Positions 28,403-39,087 of a DNA stretch of 64,000 nt are shown here, piece by piece; the first letter of the stretch is position 1; every line of letters starts with the position of its first letter. The DNA is from Actinomycetota bacterium. Lineage in GTDB: Bacteria; Actinomycetota; Acidimicrobiia; IMCC26256; JAENVU01. A program made the position numbers and the translations under genes. The notes under the pieces are model-generated. The model was not told the origin of the DNA. It worked only from the letters and a program-made list of their open reading frames with translations, and searched no databases. Where the stretch lies: positions 1 through 64,000 of the forward strand of contig VGBT01000008.1 in the NCBI GenBank assembly GCA_016870395.1. Direction: 5' to 3'.

Positions 28403-29329
28403 TCAGGTTCGGTAGCGCGCGAGCACGCGCAGGGCGGCGAGGCGGCCGGCGGCGCGCAGCTCGGGTGGGTCGACCACCCGGGCGCCGGTGCCGACTCGTA
28501 GCAGGATCCGATCGAGCCACGCGGGCTCGCTCACGGCGACGACGACCCGCTGGCCGCCGCCGGGCAGATCCTCGACCGATTCGGCCGGGAAGCTCTCGGC
28601 GACCCAGCTCGCGCCCGCGGGGAGCTCGAGCGTGACCCGGGGATCGCCTGGACGGGGCGCGTAGAGCACTTCGGGCACCGGGGCCGCGTCGGGATCGAAG
28701 CGCTCGCCCGTGGCGCGCAGCGCCCGGATCCGGTCGACGCGGAACATCCGCTGCTCGTCGCGCAGATGGCAGTAGGCATCGCTGTACCAGCGGCCCAGCG
28801 CGAAGAACGGAGGCCCTGGGTCGATGCGGCGGGTCGTCACCTCGTCTCGTCCCGCGCTCCAGTAGTCGATCTCCACCCGTTCGCCCGCGCTGGCGGCCCG
28901 CCGCAGCTCGGCCAGCTCCGCCGGCGCCCCGAACTCCACGACCACCTCGCTCATGCCGAGTGCGTCCTCGAGCTTCACGAGGGCGGTGGCGAGCGGGCCC
29001 TCCGGATCGGAGCCCTCCACCGCCAGGAGCGCGCGGCCCCCGGCGAGAAGCGCGAGGCCCTCGGAGGGGCTGAGCTGCAGCGGGCGCGTGAAGTAGTCGG
29101 CGAGCCAGAGCTCGACGGTGTCGCCCTCGGCGTACACGTTGATGTAGTCGCCGGGCGTGTACGGCGGGACTCCGACCATCATGATCAACCCGAGATCGCG
29201 CTCGAGCTCGTCACGGGTGATCCGGAAGCGGGCCGCGACCTCGTCCTTGTGAACGCCCGGGCGTGAGGCGAGCCACGGGATCATGGCGAGGACGCGCTGA
29301 AGCTGGTGCTCGGCCTCCGGGCGGCTCAT
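28403..29329 (-). CDS. pafC: WYL-domain regulator PafC-like
   Basis: HTH plus WYL domain (VEIDYWSAGRDEVTTRRIDPGPPFFALGRWYSDAYC); adjacent to PafB-like gene. Confidence 0.88.
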   Translation of the reverse strand: MSRPEAEHQLQRVLAMIPWLASRPGVHKDEVAARFRITRDELERDLGLIMMVGVPPYTPGDYINVYAEGDTVELWLADYFTRPLQLSPSEGLALLAGGRALLAVEGSDPEGPLATALVKLEDALGMSEVVVEFGAPAELAELRRAASAGERVEIDYWSAGRDEVTTRRIDPGPPFFALGRWYSDAYCHLRDEQRMFRVDRIRALRATGERFDPDAAPVPEVLYAPRPGDPRVTLELPAGASWVAESFPAESVEDLPGGGQRVVVAVSEPAWLDRILLRVGTGARVVDPPELRAAGRLAALRVLARYRT

Positions 29330-30243
29330 GTCGCGATCGCCTCGAGCCAGGCGACGACGGCCGCTCGGGCCTCCGGCGGGTCGAGCACCTCGGCATGCTC
29401 GAGGAAGCCGACGACGTAGCTGCACAGCGTGTCGAGGTTCACCGCCTGCAGCGTCACGATCGCCGAGCCGTCGGCGACCGGCTCGACGGCACCGGGCTCG
29501 GCCCGGGCCGCGAGCGCGGCCGCGTGCCCGGCGTCTGCAAGCACGCGCACGGCGAGCGGCCGGCCGCCGCCGTACTGCCAGGGCTGGTCCTCGAGGTAGC
29601 GGTCGGCCCGGAAGTCGGCCGGGACCACGAACGCGCGCGGTGTGCCCGCCTCGACGTCCCCCTCGATCCGGTTGGCTCGGTAGACCCGCATGTCGTCGAC
29701 CCCGTGGTCGAGGCCGACGACGTACCAGTTGCCGAACTTGGAGGTGAGCCCCCACGGCTCCAGCTCGCGCTCGCGGCCGCGGTAGCGGAATCGCACGACC
29801 GCACGGCGCCGGGAGGCTTCGAACAGGGGCACGAGCGACTCGGCGAGCGGCAGCGCGGCAATCGGCACTGCACCCTCGCCTTCGATGCCGCCGAGCTTCA
29901 TGAGCGCGCCCTCCCCCGCGCCGTCGCCGAGGCCGATCGCGGTCACGGCCACGTGGAGCGCGGCGAGCTCGCCGTCGGAGAGGTCGAGCGCAGGCAGGTA
30001 GTACTCGGACGGCGTCACCCGGTAGCGGGTCTCGTTGTCCTTCTCGGTGTCGCGCAGCGGCACGCCCATCGCGCGGAGGCTGGCCTTGTCGCGCTCGAAG
30101 GCCCGGCGGGCCGCCGCCGCGCCCGCCGGATAGCCGAGCGTGGGGTTATTGACGATCTCGGCGCGCGTGAGGCCGCGCCGGGTCTCGAGCAGCGCCGCCA
30201 ACAGGTTGAGCAGGCGCTCGCGACGATCCGGGGCGTCGCTCAC
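29326..30243 (-). CDS. pafB: WYL-domain regulator PafB-like
   Basis: HTH/WYL (VRFRYRGRERELEPWGLTSKFGNWYVVGLDHG); overlaps pafC start. Confidence 0.88.
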   Translation of the reverse strand: MSDAPDRRERLLNLLAALLETRRGLTRAEIVNNPTLGYPAGAAAARRAFERDKASLRAMGVPLRDTEKDNETRYRVTPSEYYLPALDLSDGELAALHVAVTAIGLGDGAGEGALMKLGGIEGEGAVPIAALPLAESLVPLFEASRRRAVVRFRYRGRERELEPWGLTSKFGNWYVVGLDHGVDDMRVYRANRIEGDVEAGTPRAFVVPADFRADRYLEDQPWQYGGGRPLAVRVLADAGHAAALAARAEPGAVEPVADGSAIVTLQAVNLDTLCSYVVGFLEHAEVLDPPEARAAVVAWLEAIAT

Positions 30244-31301
30244 CGCGCTGATGCTGCCACGACGGCGGCCGCACCGGCGCACTCGAAGAGCACCGGGTCG
30301 TCCGCGGCGGCCCGGCCCATCGAGGTGATGCGCAGGTCGTGGCGCTGGAGCGCGCCGAGGGTGTCGGGCGCCGGGATGAGCCGCACGTCGTGGCGCTCGG
30401 CAAGGCCGGCCGCCGCCAGGTCGGTCTCGATCGTCGCCTGGACATCGCCGCCCAGGGCGGGCACGGGCAGGACGACCCTGCTCCGGCACGCGACCGACAA
30501 CGTCGTGAGCGTGTGGTGGGAGACCCCGCGATGGCGCAACCGGGGGTCGGCGAACGACACCCGCAGGCACGCGATCGGGTCGCCCCCGAGGCCGGTCACG
30601 GCATCGAGGAGCGGTCCGACCTCGATCCCGGAGAAGCCGAGCCGCGTGCCGGTGCCCACGATCCCCGGGCCCATCGCGACGACCGCCGCGTCGGCGTGCA
30701 CGACATGGCGTGCGATGGCGAGTGCCGAGAACACCGACACCGCCTCGTAGTCGCCGCCGAACGCGTGGCCACAGGTGATCGTCGCGTCGAGGAGGTCGCG
30801 GGCCTGGAGGTCGGCCACGAGGTCTGAGAGCGCCAGCGGCAGCGCGGCACCGTCGGTCATCACGTACGCGAGCCGTGCCGTCGGGCGGAGCTCCTTGAAC
30901 ACCGCCGCCACCGCGGGGACCTGGCTGTGCAGGGCGGCGGCCACGACGGGCATGCCGTCGATCGAGGTGAGGTCGGCGAGGTCGGGGTCGAGGTGCTCCT
31001 CGGTGCTGCCGACATCGGCTTGCAGGCTCGTGTAGCGCGCCTTGATGATGTGGCCGGGACCCTTCTCGGTCCATTCCGTGCGCGCCAGGTTCCAGTGCAC
31101 CACGTGCCACCCGCCGGTGCCGAGGCCGAGCTCCACGGCGGTGGTGTTCACCACGACGGAATCGCCGGTCGCTACGGTCCCCGTGAGCTGAGACAGCACG
31201 TAGGCGCGCTCGGGGCCGTCGCCGAGGTCGACCTCGACCCGCTGGAGGCCGGGACGCTCCTCCAGCAACGCGACGACCCGGCCGGTCCGGAACGACGGCA
31301 T
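30240..31301 (-). CDS. DUF3866 family protein
   Basis: NTTAVELGLGTGGWHVVHWNL, GHIIKARYTSLQ, SVFSALAIARHVVHADAAVVAMGPGIVGTGT. Confidence 0.8.
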   Translation of the reverse strand: MPSFRTGRVVALLEERPGLQRVEVDLGDGPERAYVLSQLTGTVATGDSVVVNTTAVELGLGTGGWHVVHWNLARTEWTEKGPGHIIKARYTSLQADVGSTEEHLDPDLADLTSIDGMPVVAAALHSQVPAVAAVFKELRPTARLAYVMTDGAALPLALSDLVADLQARDLLDATITCGHAFGGDYEAVSVFSALAIARHVVHADAAVVAMGPGIVGTGTRLGFSGIEVGPLLDAVTGLGGDPIACLRVSFADPRLRHRGVSHHTLTTLSVACRSRVVLPVPALGGDVQATIETDLAAAGLAERHDVRLIPAPDTLGALQRHDLRITSMGRAAADDPVLFECAGAAAVVAASAR

Positions 31302-32660
31302 CTACAGCGAGGCGATGAGGCGCTCGACCCGTTCGTCGCGGGCCTTGAACGGGTCCTTGCAGAGCACGGTGCGCTGTGCCTGATCGTTGAGCTTTAGGTG
31401 GACCCAGTCGACGGTGTAGTCGCGCTTGCGCTCCTTGGCCTTCTTGATGAAGGCGCCGCGCAGGCGCGCTCTCGTGGTCTGGGGCGGGTTGTCGACGGCG
31501 TGGTCGATGTCGGCATCGATCACCGTGCGGTCGACCTGGCCGCGCCGTTCGAGGAGGTAGTAGAGCGACCGCGGACGGCTGATGTCGTGGTACGTCAGGT
31601 CGACGAGCGCGACACGTGGATGGGTGAGCGGGAGGTCGTGCTTGCGCCGGTAGGCCTCGATGAGGTGGTACTTGACGACCCAGTCGACCTCGCGGTCGAG
31701 CTTGAGCGGGTCGTTCTCGAGGTGGGTCATCACGTGCTCCCACATCTCCAGCGCCTGCTGCTCGAGCGGACTGAGCCCGCGCCGCTTCGCGAACCGCAGC
31801 GCGCGGTTGAGGTACTCGGCCTGGATCTCGACCGCGGAGAGCTCGCGGCCGTTCGCCAGGCGCACCCGACGGCGGCACGTGACGTCGTGGGAGATCTCGC
31901 GGATCGCCCGGATCGGGTTCTCGAGGCTGAGGTCACGCCACGGACTCGCCTCCTCCTCGAGCATCCGCAACAGGATCGAGGTGGCGCCGACCTTCAGGAA
32001 CGTCGTGTACTCGCTCATGTTCGAGTCGCCCACGATCACGTGCAGGCGTCGGAAGCGCTCAGCGTCGGCGTGGGGCTCGTCGCGGGTGTTGATGATCGGG
32101 CGGGATCGGGTGGTGGCGCTGGAGACGCCCTCCCAGATGTGCTCCGCGCGTTGCGCGATGCAGTACATCGCGCCGCGGGCAGTCTGAAGCACCTTCCCCG
32201 CGCCGGCGTACACCTGGCGCGAGACCAGAAACGGGATCAGCACGTCGGTGAACTTCGCGAAGTCGCCGTCGCGCTCCACGAGGTAGTTCTCGTGGCATCC
32301 GTACGAGTTGCCCGCCGAGTCGGTGTTGTTCTTGAACAGGTAGACCTCGCCGCGTATCCCTTCCTCGCGGAGGCGTTGCTCGGCGCTGTGCACGAGCCCT
32401 TCGAGGATCCGCTCCCCCGCCTTGTCGTGCACGACGAGGTCGGAGATCGAGTCGCACTCGGGCGTCGCGTACTCGGGATGGCTGCCGACGTCGAGGTAGA
32501 GGCGCGCACCGTTCTCGAGGAACACGTTGCTCGAACGTCCCCAGGACACCACCCGCCGGAACAGGTACCGCGCGACCTCGTCAGGGCTGAGCCGGCGCTG
32601 GCCGCGCAGCGTGCAGGTGACGCCGTACTCGTTCTCGAGCCCGAAGATGCGGCGCTCCAT
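31302..32660 (-). CDS. pafA: Pup-protein ligase PafA
   Basis: [74 protein letters not shown]. Confidence 0.97.
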   Translation of the reverse strand: MERRIFGLENEYGVTCTLRGQRRLSPDEVARYLFRRVVSWGRSSNVFLENGARLYLDVGSHPEYATPECDSISDLVVHDKAGERILEGLVHSAEQRLREEGIRGEVYLFKNNTDSAGNSYGCHENYLVERDGDFAKFTDVLIPFLVSRQVYAGAGKVLQTARGAMYCIAQRAEHIWEGVSSATTRSRPIINTRDEPHADAERFRRLHVIVGDSNMSEYTTFLKVGATSILLRMLEEEASPWRDLSLENPIRAIREISHDVTCRRRVRLANGRELSAVEIQAEYLNRALRFAKRRGLSPLEQQALEMWEHVMTHLENDPLKLDREVDWVVKYHLIEAYRRKHDLPLTHPRVALVDLTYHDISRPRSLYYLLERRGQVDRTVIDADIDHAVDNPPQTTRARLRGAFIKKAKERKRDYTVDWVHLKLNDQAQRTVLCKDPFKARDERVERLIASL

Positions 32661-32851
32661 CAGGGGGCACCGACGCTCGCGGTCATGCGCCAAGCGTACC
32701 GGGGTCCTGGAGACCCCCCGGTCGTGCCGGTAGGAACCTCAGCCGAAGCCCCGGTTGCAGGCGCGGGCCTTGTCGAACGCCCGCTCGAGATCGCCGTTCC
32801 GCTCGACGGTGTCGATCGCCTCGGCGTTCGCCGCGATCGAGAGCGTCGCGG

Positions 32852-33541
32852 CTACGAATCGCTGAGCAGGGTTTCGAGCTCCTCGCCCTTGATGCGGCGG
32901 AACGCGCGCTCGGGCCGGGCACGGTCTAGCAGCGCGACTTCGAGCTGGTCGGCGGGCGGCGAGGCGTCGTGGTCGGCGCCGAGAACCTTGGCGCCGAGGC
33001 GCACCGCGGCCCCGAGGTCGAGGCCCGGCTGGTACTCGGCCGCGAGCGCCTCCGCTACGGCTTCGGCCTGGCCGCCGAGAACGGTGTAGCCCTCCTCGTC
33101 CATCACGGTGCCGTCGTAGAGGATGTGGAAGAGCTCGTCAGGCTCCTCGGGGGTCGCACCGACGGACGCGACGAGGATCTCCACCTCGTAGGGCTTCATC
33201 TCGTGGGTGAAGACCTGGCCGAGCGTCTGCGCGTAGGCGTTGGCGAGCGAGTTCGCGGTGACGTCCTCGGGCGAGTACTGGTAGCCCTTGAGGTCGGCGA
33301 GGCGAACACCGCCGATCTTGAGGCTCTGGAACTCGTTGTACTTGCCGACGCCGGCAAACGCGATGCGGTCGTAGATCTCGGAGATCTTGAACAGCGTGCG
33401 GCTCGGGTTCTCCGCGACGATCACCACGCCGGCGGTGCACTCGAGGGCGACCAGGCTGCGGCCGCGCGCGATGCCCTTGCGCGCGTAGTCGGCCCGGTCT
33501 TTCATCAGCTGCTCGGGCGAAACGTAGAACGGCATGCTCAT
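32852..33541 (-). CDS. prcA: 20S proteasome alpha subunit
   Basis: MPFYVSPEQLMKDRADYARKGIARGRSLVALECTAGVVIVAENPS. Confidence 0.97.
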   Translation of the reverse strand: MSMPFYVSPEQLMKDRADYARKGIARGRSLVALECTAGVVIVAENPSRTLFKISEIYDRIAFAGVGKYNEFQSLKIGGVRLADLKGYQYSPEDVTANSLANAYAQTLGQVFTHEMKPYEVEILVASVGATPEEPDELFHILYDGTVMDEEGYTVLGGQAEAVAEALAAEYQPGLDLGAAVRLGAKVLGADHDASPPADQLEVALLDRARPERAFRRIKGEELETLLSDS

Positions 33542-33629
33542 CTGGTCCGCTCCTGGTGCTCCGCACCGGGCCGCTCGGGCCCCGCTCGGCCGCTATCGAG
33601 CTCGGTCGGCGTCGTGATGGCGGCCCCGC

Positions 33630-34493
33630 TCATTCCGCGCCACCTTCCACTCTCGGCTCGCCGCCGGTGGTCTCGTTGCCGCCGCGCTCCGCGCCGCCGA
33701 GCAGCGCCTGGGCCCGGGTGGCGACCTCGTCGTCGTCCATAGAGCGGAAGCCTTCGGCGTCGATGAGCGCGACGTTGGGGTAGATGCCGCGCACGAGGTC
33801 GGGGCCGCCGGTGGCGACGTCCTCGTCGGCCGCGGCGAACAGGGAGCGGATCGCGAGGGCGATCGCCTGGTCGGCGGCGAGGGTCTCGACCCAGCCCGAC
33901 TTGATCCAGTTGCGGGCGTGGACCCCGCCGGAGCCGTTGGCCTGGAAGTCGGCCTCCTCGTACTTGCCGCCGGCCGCGTCGAAGGAGAACACCCGCCCAC
34001 AGTCTCGGCGGCGGTCGTAGCCGGCGAACAGCGGTACCACCACGAAGCCCTGCATCGCGGCCGGGAGGTTGGCGCGCACCATCTGGGCGAGCTGGTTGGC
34101 CTTGCCCTCGAGGCTGAGGCCCTCGCCCTCCACCTTCTCGTAGTGGCGGAGCTGAACCTGGAAGAGGCGCGCCATCTCCACGGCGGGTCCGGCCGCGCCG
34201 GCGATGGCGATGCCTGAGTGCTCGTCGGCCGGGAGGACCTTCTCGATGCGGCGGTTGGCGATCGTGTAGCCGGCGGTGGCGCGCCGGTCGCCCGCCATCA
34301 CGACCCCGCCGGCGAAGCGGATCGCGACGACGGTGGTGCCGTGGGTGATCTCGAACGGCGGCCCGGCGCTCGTGCCGGCGGCGCCGGAGAGGTGGTCGGG
34401 CGCGACGCGGCGCAGGAGGTCGACGAACGACGGGCCGGGATCGAGGGCGCCGAGCTGCATCGGCAGCGCCCAGGTCGGTTCGGGTGTGGTCAC
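33630..34493 (-). CDS. prcB: 20S proteasome beta subunit
   Basis: Propeptide then GTTVVAIRFAGGVVMAGDRRATAGYTIANRRIEKVLPADEHSGIAIAG (Thr nucleophile at HGTTVV). Confidence 0.97.
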   Translation of the reverse strand: MTTPEPTWALPMQLGALDPGPSFVDLLRRVAPDHLSGAAGTSAGPPFEITHGTTVVAIRFAGGVVMAGDRRATAGYTIANRRIEKVLPADEHSGIAIAGAAGPAVEMARLFQVQLRHYEKVEGEGLSLEGKANQLAQMVRANLPAAMQGFVVVPLFAGYDRRRDCGRVFSFDAAGGKYEEADFQANGSGGVHARNWIKSGWVETLAADQAIALAIRSLFAAADEDVATGGPDLVRGIYPNVALIDAEGFRSMDDDEVATRAQALLGGAERGGNETTGGEPRVEGGAE

Positions 34494-34533
34494 GGCGGGC
34501 GAGCCTACCGGCCGCAGGTCGCGACGACGTGGC

Positions 34534-34722
34534 TCAACGGACCCGGCGCAGCAGGCGCCATCGGGCGAGGCGTCGCTGGAGGCGACGGAGGTGGCGCTCG
34601 TCGCGGGCCGCGGCGACGACGTCGTCGGGAACCCGCAGCGCCCGGCCCCGCGCCTCGAGGGCCAGGTGCTGGCCGAGGGCGCCCTGGACGGGCCCCTGCG
34701 CGCCCAGACCGCCGAAGCTCAC
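34534..34722 (-). CDS. Small basic protein (62 aa) between pup and prcB, unknown
   Basis: GTG start overlaps (GTGA) the stop of the upstream zinc-binding ORF; Arg-rich, DERHLRRLQRRLARWRLLRRVR. Confidence 0.4.
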   Translation of the reverse strand: MSFGGLGAQGPVQGALGQHLALEARGRALRVPDDVVAAARDERHLRRLQRRLARWRLLRRVR

Positions 34723-35009
34723 CTCACCAGCGCGTAAGCCTGTTCGCGCCCTGTGCGCGTCGGCCGCGCGTTGTAGCGGCGCTGATACGCGAGGAACAGC
34801 TCTCGGTTCGCTTCGCGCCAGGCCTGGACTCGCCGGATCCGAGCTTCACGATTCCGCCGGTAGTCCTCGCGTCGGCGGTTCCGATCACAGTCCTTGCAGA
34901 TATTGCGGAGGCCATCTCGGTTCGCGGCGGCTCGGTAGAACGCAGTCGCTGGCTTCGTCTGCCCGCAATCCCGGCAAGCCTTTGAGTCGGGATTGTCCGC
35001 AATAGTCAC
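34719..35009 (-). CDS. Small CxxC/CxxC zinc-binding, HNH-like protein
   Basis: [53 protein letters not shown] start overlaps pup stop (GTGA). Confidence 0.72.
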   Translation of the reverse strand: MTIADNPDSKACRDCGQTKPATAFYRAAANRDGLRNICKDCDRNRRREDYRRNREARIRRVQAWREANRELFLAYQRRYNARPTRTGREQAYALVR

Positions 35010-35200
35010 TCACCTCCCTTTTGTACGTACGACCGCACGAACTCCTCGGCGTTCACTTCGAGCACGGAGTCGATCTCGTCCAGGAGGTCGTCGAGCTCCT
35101 CCTTCAGCGCCTCCCCCTGGTTGACGGGCGCGGCGACCTCGGCCTCGTCGTTAGCCCGCTCCTTCGGGGCGGGCTTCTTCTTCTGCTCCCGTTCGGGCAT
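35006..35200 (-). CDS. pup: Prokaryotic ubiquitin-like protein Pup (C-terminal Gly-Gly-Glu)
   Basis: [31 protein letters not shown]. Confidence 0.97.
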   Translation of the reverse strand: MPEREQKKKPAPKERANDEAEVAAPVNQGEALKEELDDLLDEIDSVLEVNAEEFVRSYVQKGGE

Positions 35201-35248
35201 TACGACTCCTCCTCGGCGACGAACGCACCCTAGGGCGATGGTCGCGCC

Positions 35249-36733
35249 CTATTGCGCCAGGGCGTCCACCAGCTCGGCCGGTGTCGGGCACCGGTGGAAC
35301 AACCGCTCGACGTGCGCCCGGCTTCCCTTGAGCGGTTCCATCATCGGGATCCGCCGCAGGGGGTCCGTGCCCACGTCGAGGATGATGCTGTCCCAGTTGG
35401 CCGCGACCACCGCTTCGGGCCAGCGGGCCAGGCATCCGCCCCGGAAGTAGGCACGGGTCCGGCCGGGAGCCTCGGTCACCGCGGCGAGCACGGCGTCCTC
35501 GGCGACCAGGCGTTCGATCTTGCCCGCCCGCACCAGCCGCTCGTAGAGCGACCGCTCGGGGCGCACGTCGTGGTACTGGAGGTCGAGCAGCGCGAGCTTG
35601 GGGTCGTCCCAGTCGAGCCTGTCGCGCTCGCGGTACGCCTCGAGCAGGGCGAGCTTGGTCACCCAGTCGAGCGTGCCGTCGAGGCCCATCGGGTCGCGCT
35701 CCAGCGCGCCGAGCACCTGCTCCCAGCGGACCAGCACCGTCTCGGCCACCTCCCCGCCGCACTCCTCCAGCCCCACCTCGTCGGCGTACTTCTGGGCGAG
35801 GCGAAGGAACTCCCACTGCAACTCCACCGCGGTACAGGACCCGCCCTCGGTCAGGTCGACCGTCGCGCGACACGTGAGGTCGTGGCTCACTGTGCGCACC
35901 GCGTGCACCGGCCCGACGATCGAAAGGTCCTTGCCGATGAAGTCGTCCTCGATCATGGCGAGCACGATGGCGGTCGTACCCACCTTCAGGAACGTCGACG
36001 TCTCGCAGAGGTTCGCGTCGCCGGCGATCACGTGGAGGCGGCGGTACTTCTGGGGATCCGCGTGCGGCTCGTCGCGCGTGTTGACCAACGGCCGCTTCAA
36101 CGTCGTCTCGAGCCCGACCTCCTCCTCGAAGAAGTCGGCTCGCGAGGAGATCTGGTAGTCGACGGCCTCCGCGCCGTTCTCGGCGCCGACCTTCCCCGCA
36201 CCCGTGAACAGCTGGCGACTCACGAACCAGGGCAGCAAATTGCGCACCAGCGACGCGAACGGCACCGTGCGGTCCACAAGGTAGTTCTCGTGGCACCCGT
36301 ACGAGTTGCCCTTGCCGTCGGAGTTGTTCTTGTAGACGACGACCTCCTGGCCTGGCTCCATGATGCGGCGCGCGGCCTGCATTGACCGGGCGAGGATCCG
36401 CTCCCCCGCCTTGTCGGCCGCTACGAGCTCGAGCGCGTCCAGGCACTCCGGCGTGGAGTACTCGGGGTGCGCGTGGTCGACGTAGTAGCGGGCACCGTTG
36501 GTGAGCACGGTGTTCACCAGATGGGTCTCGACCTCGGGGGCCTGGCCGCCGTCGCGCCCGAACCCGCGCGCGTCGCGCCCCGGCGACTCGTCCTCGAAGT
36601 CCCAGCCGACGCGCCGGTGCTCCACGTACCCGTTGATGAGCAGAGACGACGCGAGCACCGGGTTCGCGTCGTGCGCGCCGCGCAACGAGACGCCGTACTC
36701 CGTCTCGATCCCGCACACCTTCGGCACTGCCAC
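35249..36733 (-). CDS. dop: Depupylase/deamidase Dop
   Basis: [55 protein letters not shown]. Confidence 0.96.
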   Translation of the reverse strand: MAVPKVCGIETEYGVSLRGAHDANPVLASSLLINGYVEHRRVGWDFEDESPGRDARGFGRDGGQAPEVETHLVNTVLTNGARYYVDHAHPEYSTPECLDALELVAADKAGERILARSMQAARRIMEPGQEVVVYKNNSDGKGNSYGCHENYLVDRTVPFASLVRNLLPWFVSRQLFTGAGKVGAENGAEAVDYQISSRADFFEEEVGLETTLKRPLVNTRDEPHADPQKYRRLHVIAGDANLCETSTFLKVGTTAIVLAMIEDDFIGKDLSIVGPVHAVRTVSHDLTCRATVDLTEGGSCTAVELQWEFLRLAQKYADEVGLEECGGEVAETVLVRWEQVLGALERDPMGLDGTLDWVTKLALLEAYRERDRLDWDDPKLALLDLQYHDVRPERSLYERLVRAGKIERLVAEDAVLAAVTEAPGRTRAYFRGGCLARWPEAVVAANWDSIILDVGTDPLRRIPMMEPLKGSRAHVERLFHRCPTPAELVDALAQ

Positions 36734-36796
36734 GCGATCAGCCTACCTGTCTCGGGTCGCGCCCGGGCTCGCACGCGCCGACGCGCGATTGCGCTC

Positions 36797-38557
36797 CTAG
36801 AGGTACTGGCCGGTGGTGACGCGCTCGATCTGGCGTCCGCCGCCCTGGTCCACGTCGCCCTCGGAAAGTAGCGTGCGCACGAACACGATCCGCTCGCCCT
36901 TCTTGCCCGAGATTTTCGCCCAGTCGTCGGGGTTGGTCGTGTTCGGCAAATCCTCGTGCTCGCGATACTCCTGCTTGATCGAGTCGAGCAGGTCCTGGGT
37001 GCAGATCCCGCGCGCGCCGCCCGCGATCTGTCGCTTGATCGACAGCTTCTTCGCGCGCCGCACGACGTTCTCGATCATGGCGCCCGACGAGAAGTCCTTG
37101 AAGAACAGAGTCTCCTTGTCGCCGTTCTGGTACGTGACCTCGAGGAACCGGTTCGCCTCGTCGGCCGCGTACATCGCCTCGACCGCGCGATCGATCATCA
37201 CGCGCACCGCAGCGGCGGCGTCGCCGTCATGGTGCTTGGTCTCGTCCTCGGCGATCGGCAGGGTTGGCAGCAGATAGCGGGAGAAGATCTGCTTCGCAGA
37301 CGCCTCGTCGGGGCGTTCGATCTTGATCTTCACGTCGAGGCGCCCGGGGCGGAGGATCGCGGGGTCGATCAGGTCCTCCCGGTTCGACGCGCCGATGACG
37401 ATCACGTTCTTGAGGCTCTCCACCCCGTCGATCTCGGCAAGGAGCTGGGGAACGATGGTGCTCTCGATGTCGGAGGAGATCCCGGTGCCGCGGGTGCGGA
37501 ACAGGGAGTCCATCTCGTCGAAGAACACGATGACGGGCACGCCCTCCTCGCTCTTCTCCCGGGCGCGCTCGAAGATGAGCCGGATCTGACGCTCCGTCTC
37601 GCCTACGTACTTGTTGAGCAGTTCGGGGCCCTTGATGTTCAGGAAGTAGGAACGGGTCTTCGCGTTGCCCGTCTTCTCGGCCACGCGCTGCGCGAGCGAG
37701 TTGGCGACCGCCTTGGCGATGAGCGTCTTGCCGCACCCCGGCGGGCCGTAGAGCAGGATGCCCTTCGGTGGCGCCAGATCGTGCTCGTGGAACAGCTCCG
37801 CATGCAGGTACGGCAGCTCGACCGCGTCGTGGATCTGCTCGATCTGGTCGTCGAGGCCGCCGACGTCGGCGTAGGTGATGTCGGGCACCTCCTCGAGGAC
37901 GAGCTCCTCCACCTCCGGGCGGGGGATGCGCTCCACGAGCAGCCCCGAGCGCGCCTCCATCAGCACGTGCTCGCCTGCGCGCAGCCGCACGCCGAGCAGA
38001 TCGTCGGCCAGCTCGCACACCCGCTCCTCGTCGGCGCGACCCACCACCAGCGCGCGCAGACCGTCCTCGAGCAGCTCCTTGAAGACCACCACCTCGCCCT
38101 GGGACTCCGGGGCGCGCGCGAGCACCACGTTGAGCGACTCGTTGAGGACGACCTCCTGGCCGCGTGACAGCTCCTCGACCTCGAGCTCGGGGTGCACGTT
38201 GACCCGCATCTTGCGTCCGGCCGTGAACACGTCGACGGTGCCGTCGTCGTTGGCCCCCAGCAAGGTGCCGTAGCCGGACGGGGGCATCGTGAGCTTCTCT
38301 ACCTCCTCACGCAGCGCCGCGATGTGCTCGCGCGCTTCGCGCAAGGTGGCCGAGAGCCGCTCGTTCTGGGACACTGCCTGCGCCAGCTGACCCTTGGTCT
38401 CGAGCAGCCGCTCCTCCAGGGTTCGCACCCGCTTGGGCGCATCTTGGAGCCGGCGCCGGAGGAGCACCATGTCCTCCTCGAGCGTCTTGATCTGGTCCTG
38501 GAGCTCGCCGACCTGGCGCTCGTACTCGGCGAGGCGTCGTTCGTGCTCGGCAGCCAC
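36797..38557 (-). CDS. arc: Proteasomal AAA+ ATPase ARC/Mpa
   Basis: N-terminal coiled coil, [45 protein letters not shown]-terminal GQYL. Confidence 0.97.
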   Translation of the reverse strand: MAAEHERRLAEYERQVGELQDQIKTLEEDMVLLRRRLQDAPKRVRTLEERLLETKGQLAQAVSQNERLSATLREAREHIAALREEVEKLTMPPSGYGTLLGANDDGTVDVFTAGRKMRVNVHPELEVEELSRGQEVVLNESLNVVLARAPESQGEVVVFKELLEDGLRALVVGRADEERVCELADDLLGVRLRAGEHVLMEARSGLLVERIPRPEVEELVLEEVPDITYADVGGLDDQIEQIHDAVELPYLHAELFHEHDLAPPKGILLYGPPGCGKTLIAKAVANSLAQRVAEKTGNAKTRSYFLNIKGPELLNKYVGETERQIRLIFERAREKSEEGVPVIVFFDEMDSLFRTRGTGISSDIESTIVPQLLAEIDGVESLKNVIVIGASNREDLIDPAILRPGRLDVKIKIERPDEASAKQIFSRYLLPTLPIAEDETKHHDGDAAAAVRVMIDRAVEAMYAADEANRFLEVTYQNGDKETLFFKDFSSGAMIENVVRRAKKLSIKRQIAGGARGICTQDLLDSIKQEYREHEDLPNTTNPDDWAKISGKKGERIVFVRTLLSEGDVDQGGGRQIERVTTGQYL

Positions 38558-38769
38558 GATGCCTCCTCCTCTCGCTCCTCGTGACGCCATGACCGGTCGG
38601 CCACGGCCTCTACGCGGGACCCTAGCGATCCCACGTCCTCCCGATGTGCATTTTCCCCGAAGGGGCCTGGTGAATTGCTGTCGCGTGCCGATATGTCGGT
38701 ACGCTCCCATCGACCACCCCCCGCTCCACCCTGAGCCCCCGCTCGGGGCGACCTCGAGGAGAAGGCCAC

Positions 38770-39003
38770 ATGAAGGTCTGGATCGACCAGGACCTCTGCA
38801 CCGGCGACGGGCTCTGCGAGGAGATCGCGCCCGCCGTGTTCACCCTGCTCGACGACGGCCTGGCCTACGTGAAGGAGGCGGACAAGGTCTTCTCGGACCC
38901 GGGCGGGCCCGAGGGCATCGTCAACATCCCCGACGGCATGCTCGAGGCCACCATCGAGGCCGCCGAGGAGTGCCCCGGGGAGTGCATCTTCATCGAGGAG
39001 TAG
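38770..39003 (+). CDS. Small ferredoxin ([3Fe-4S]-type pattern)
   Basis: [24 protein letters not shown]...[12 protein letters not shown]. Confidence 0.88.
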   Translation: MKVWIDQDLCTGDGLCEEIAPAVFTLLDDGLAYVKEADKVFSDPGGPEGIVNIPDGMLEATIEAAEECPGECIFIEE

Positions 39004-39087
39004 CCCTCCGGGCACGGAGTGCGGTGGCGGCCCGGGTCCTGGTGCCCCGGGCCGTTGCGCGCCCGGGGCGGTACAGTTGGGGCCCCT

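Noticed and set aside
25617-28415. 932-aa plus-strand ORF across tatC, tatA, GDPD and lepB
   Set aside because: Composition artefact; the opposite or alternative frames encode recognisable families.
29326-31878. 850-aa minus-strand ORF
   Set aside because: Only the last ~305 aa (from GTG at 30243) are PafB; the upstream part is out-of-frame reading of DUF3866 and pafA.
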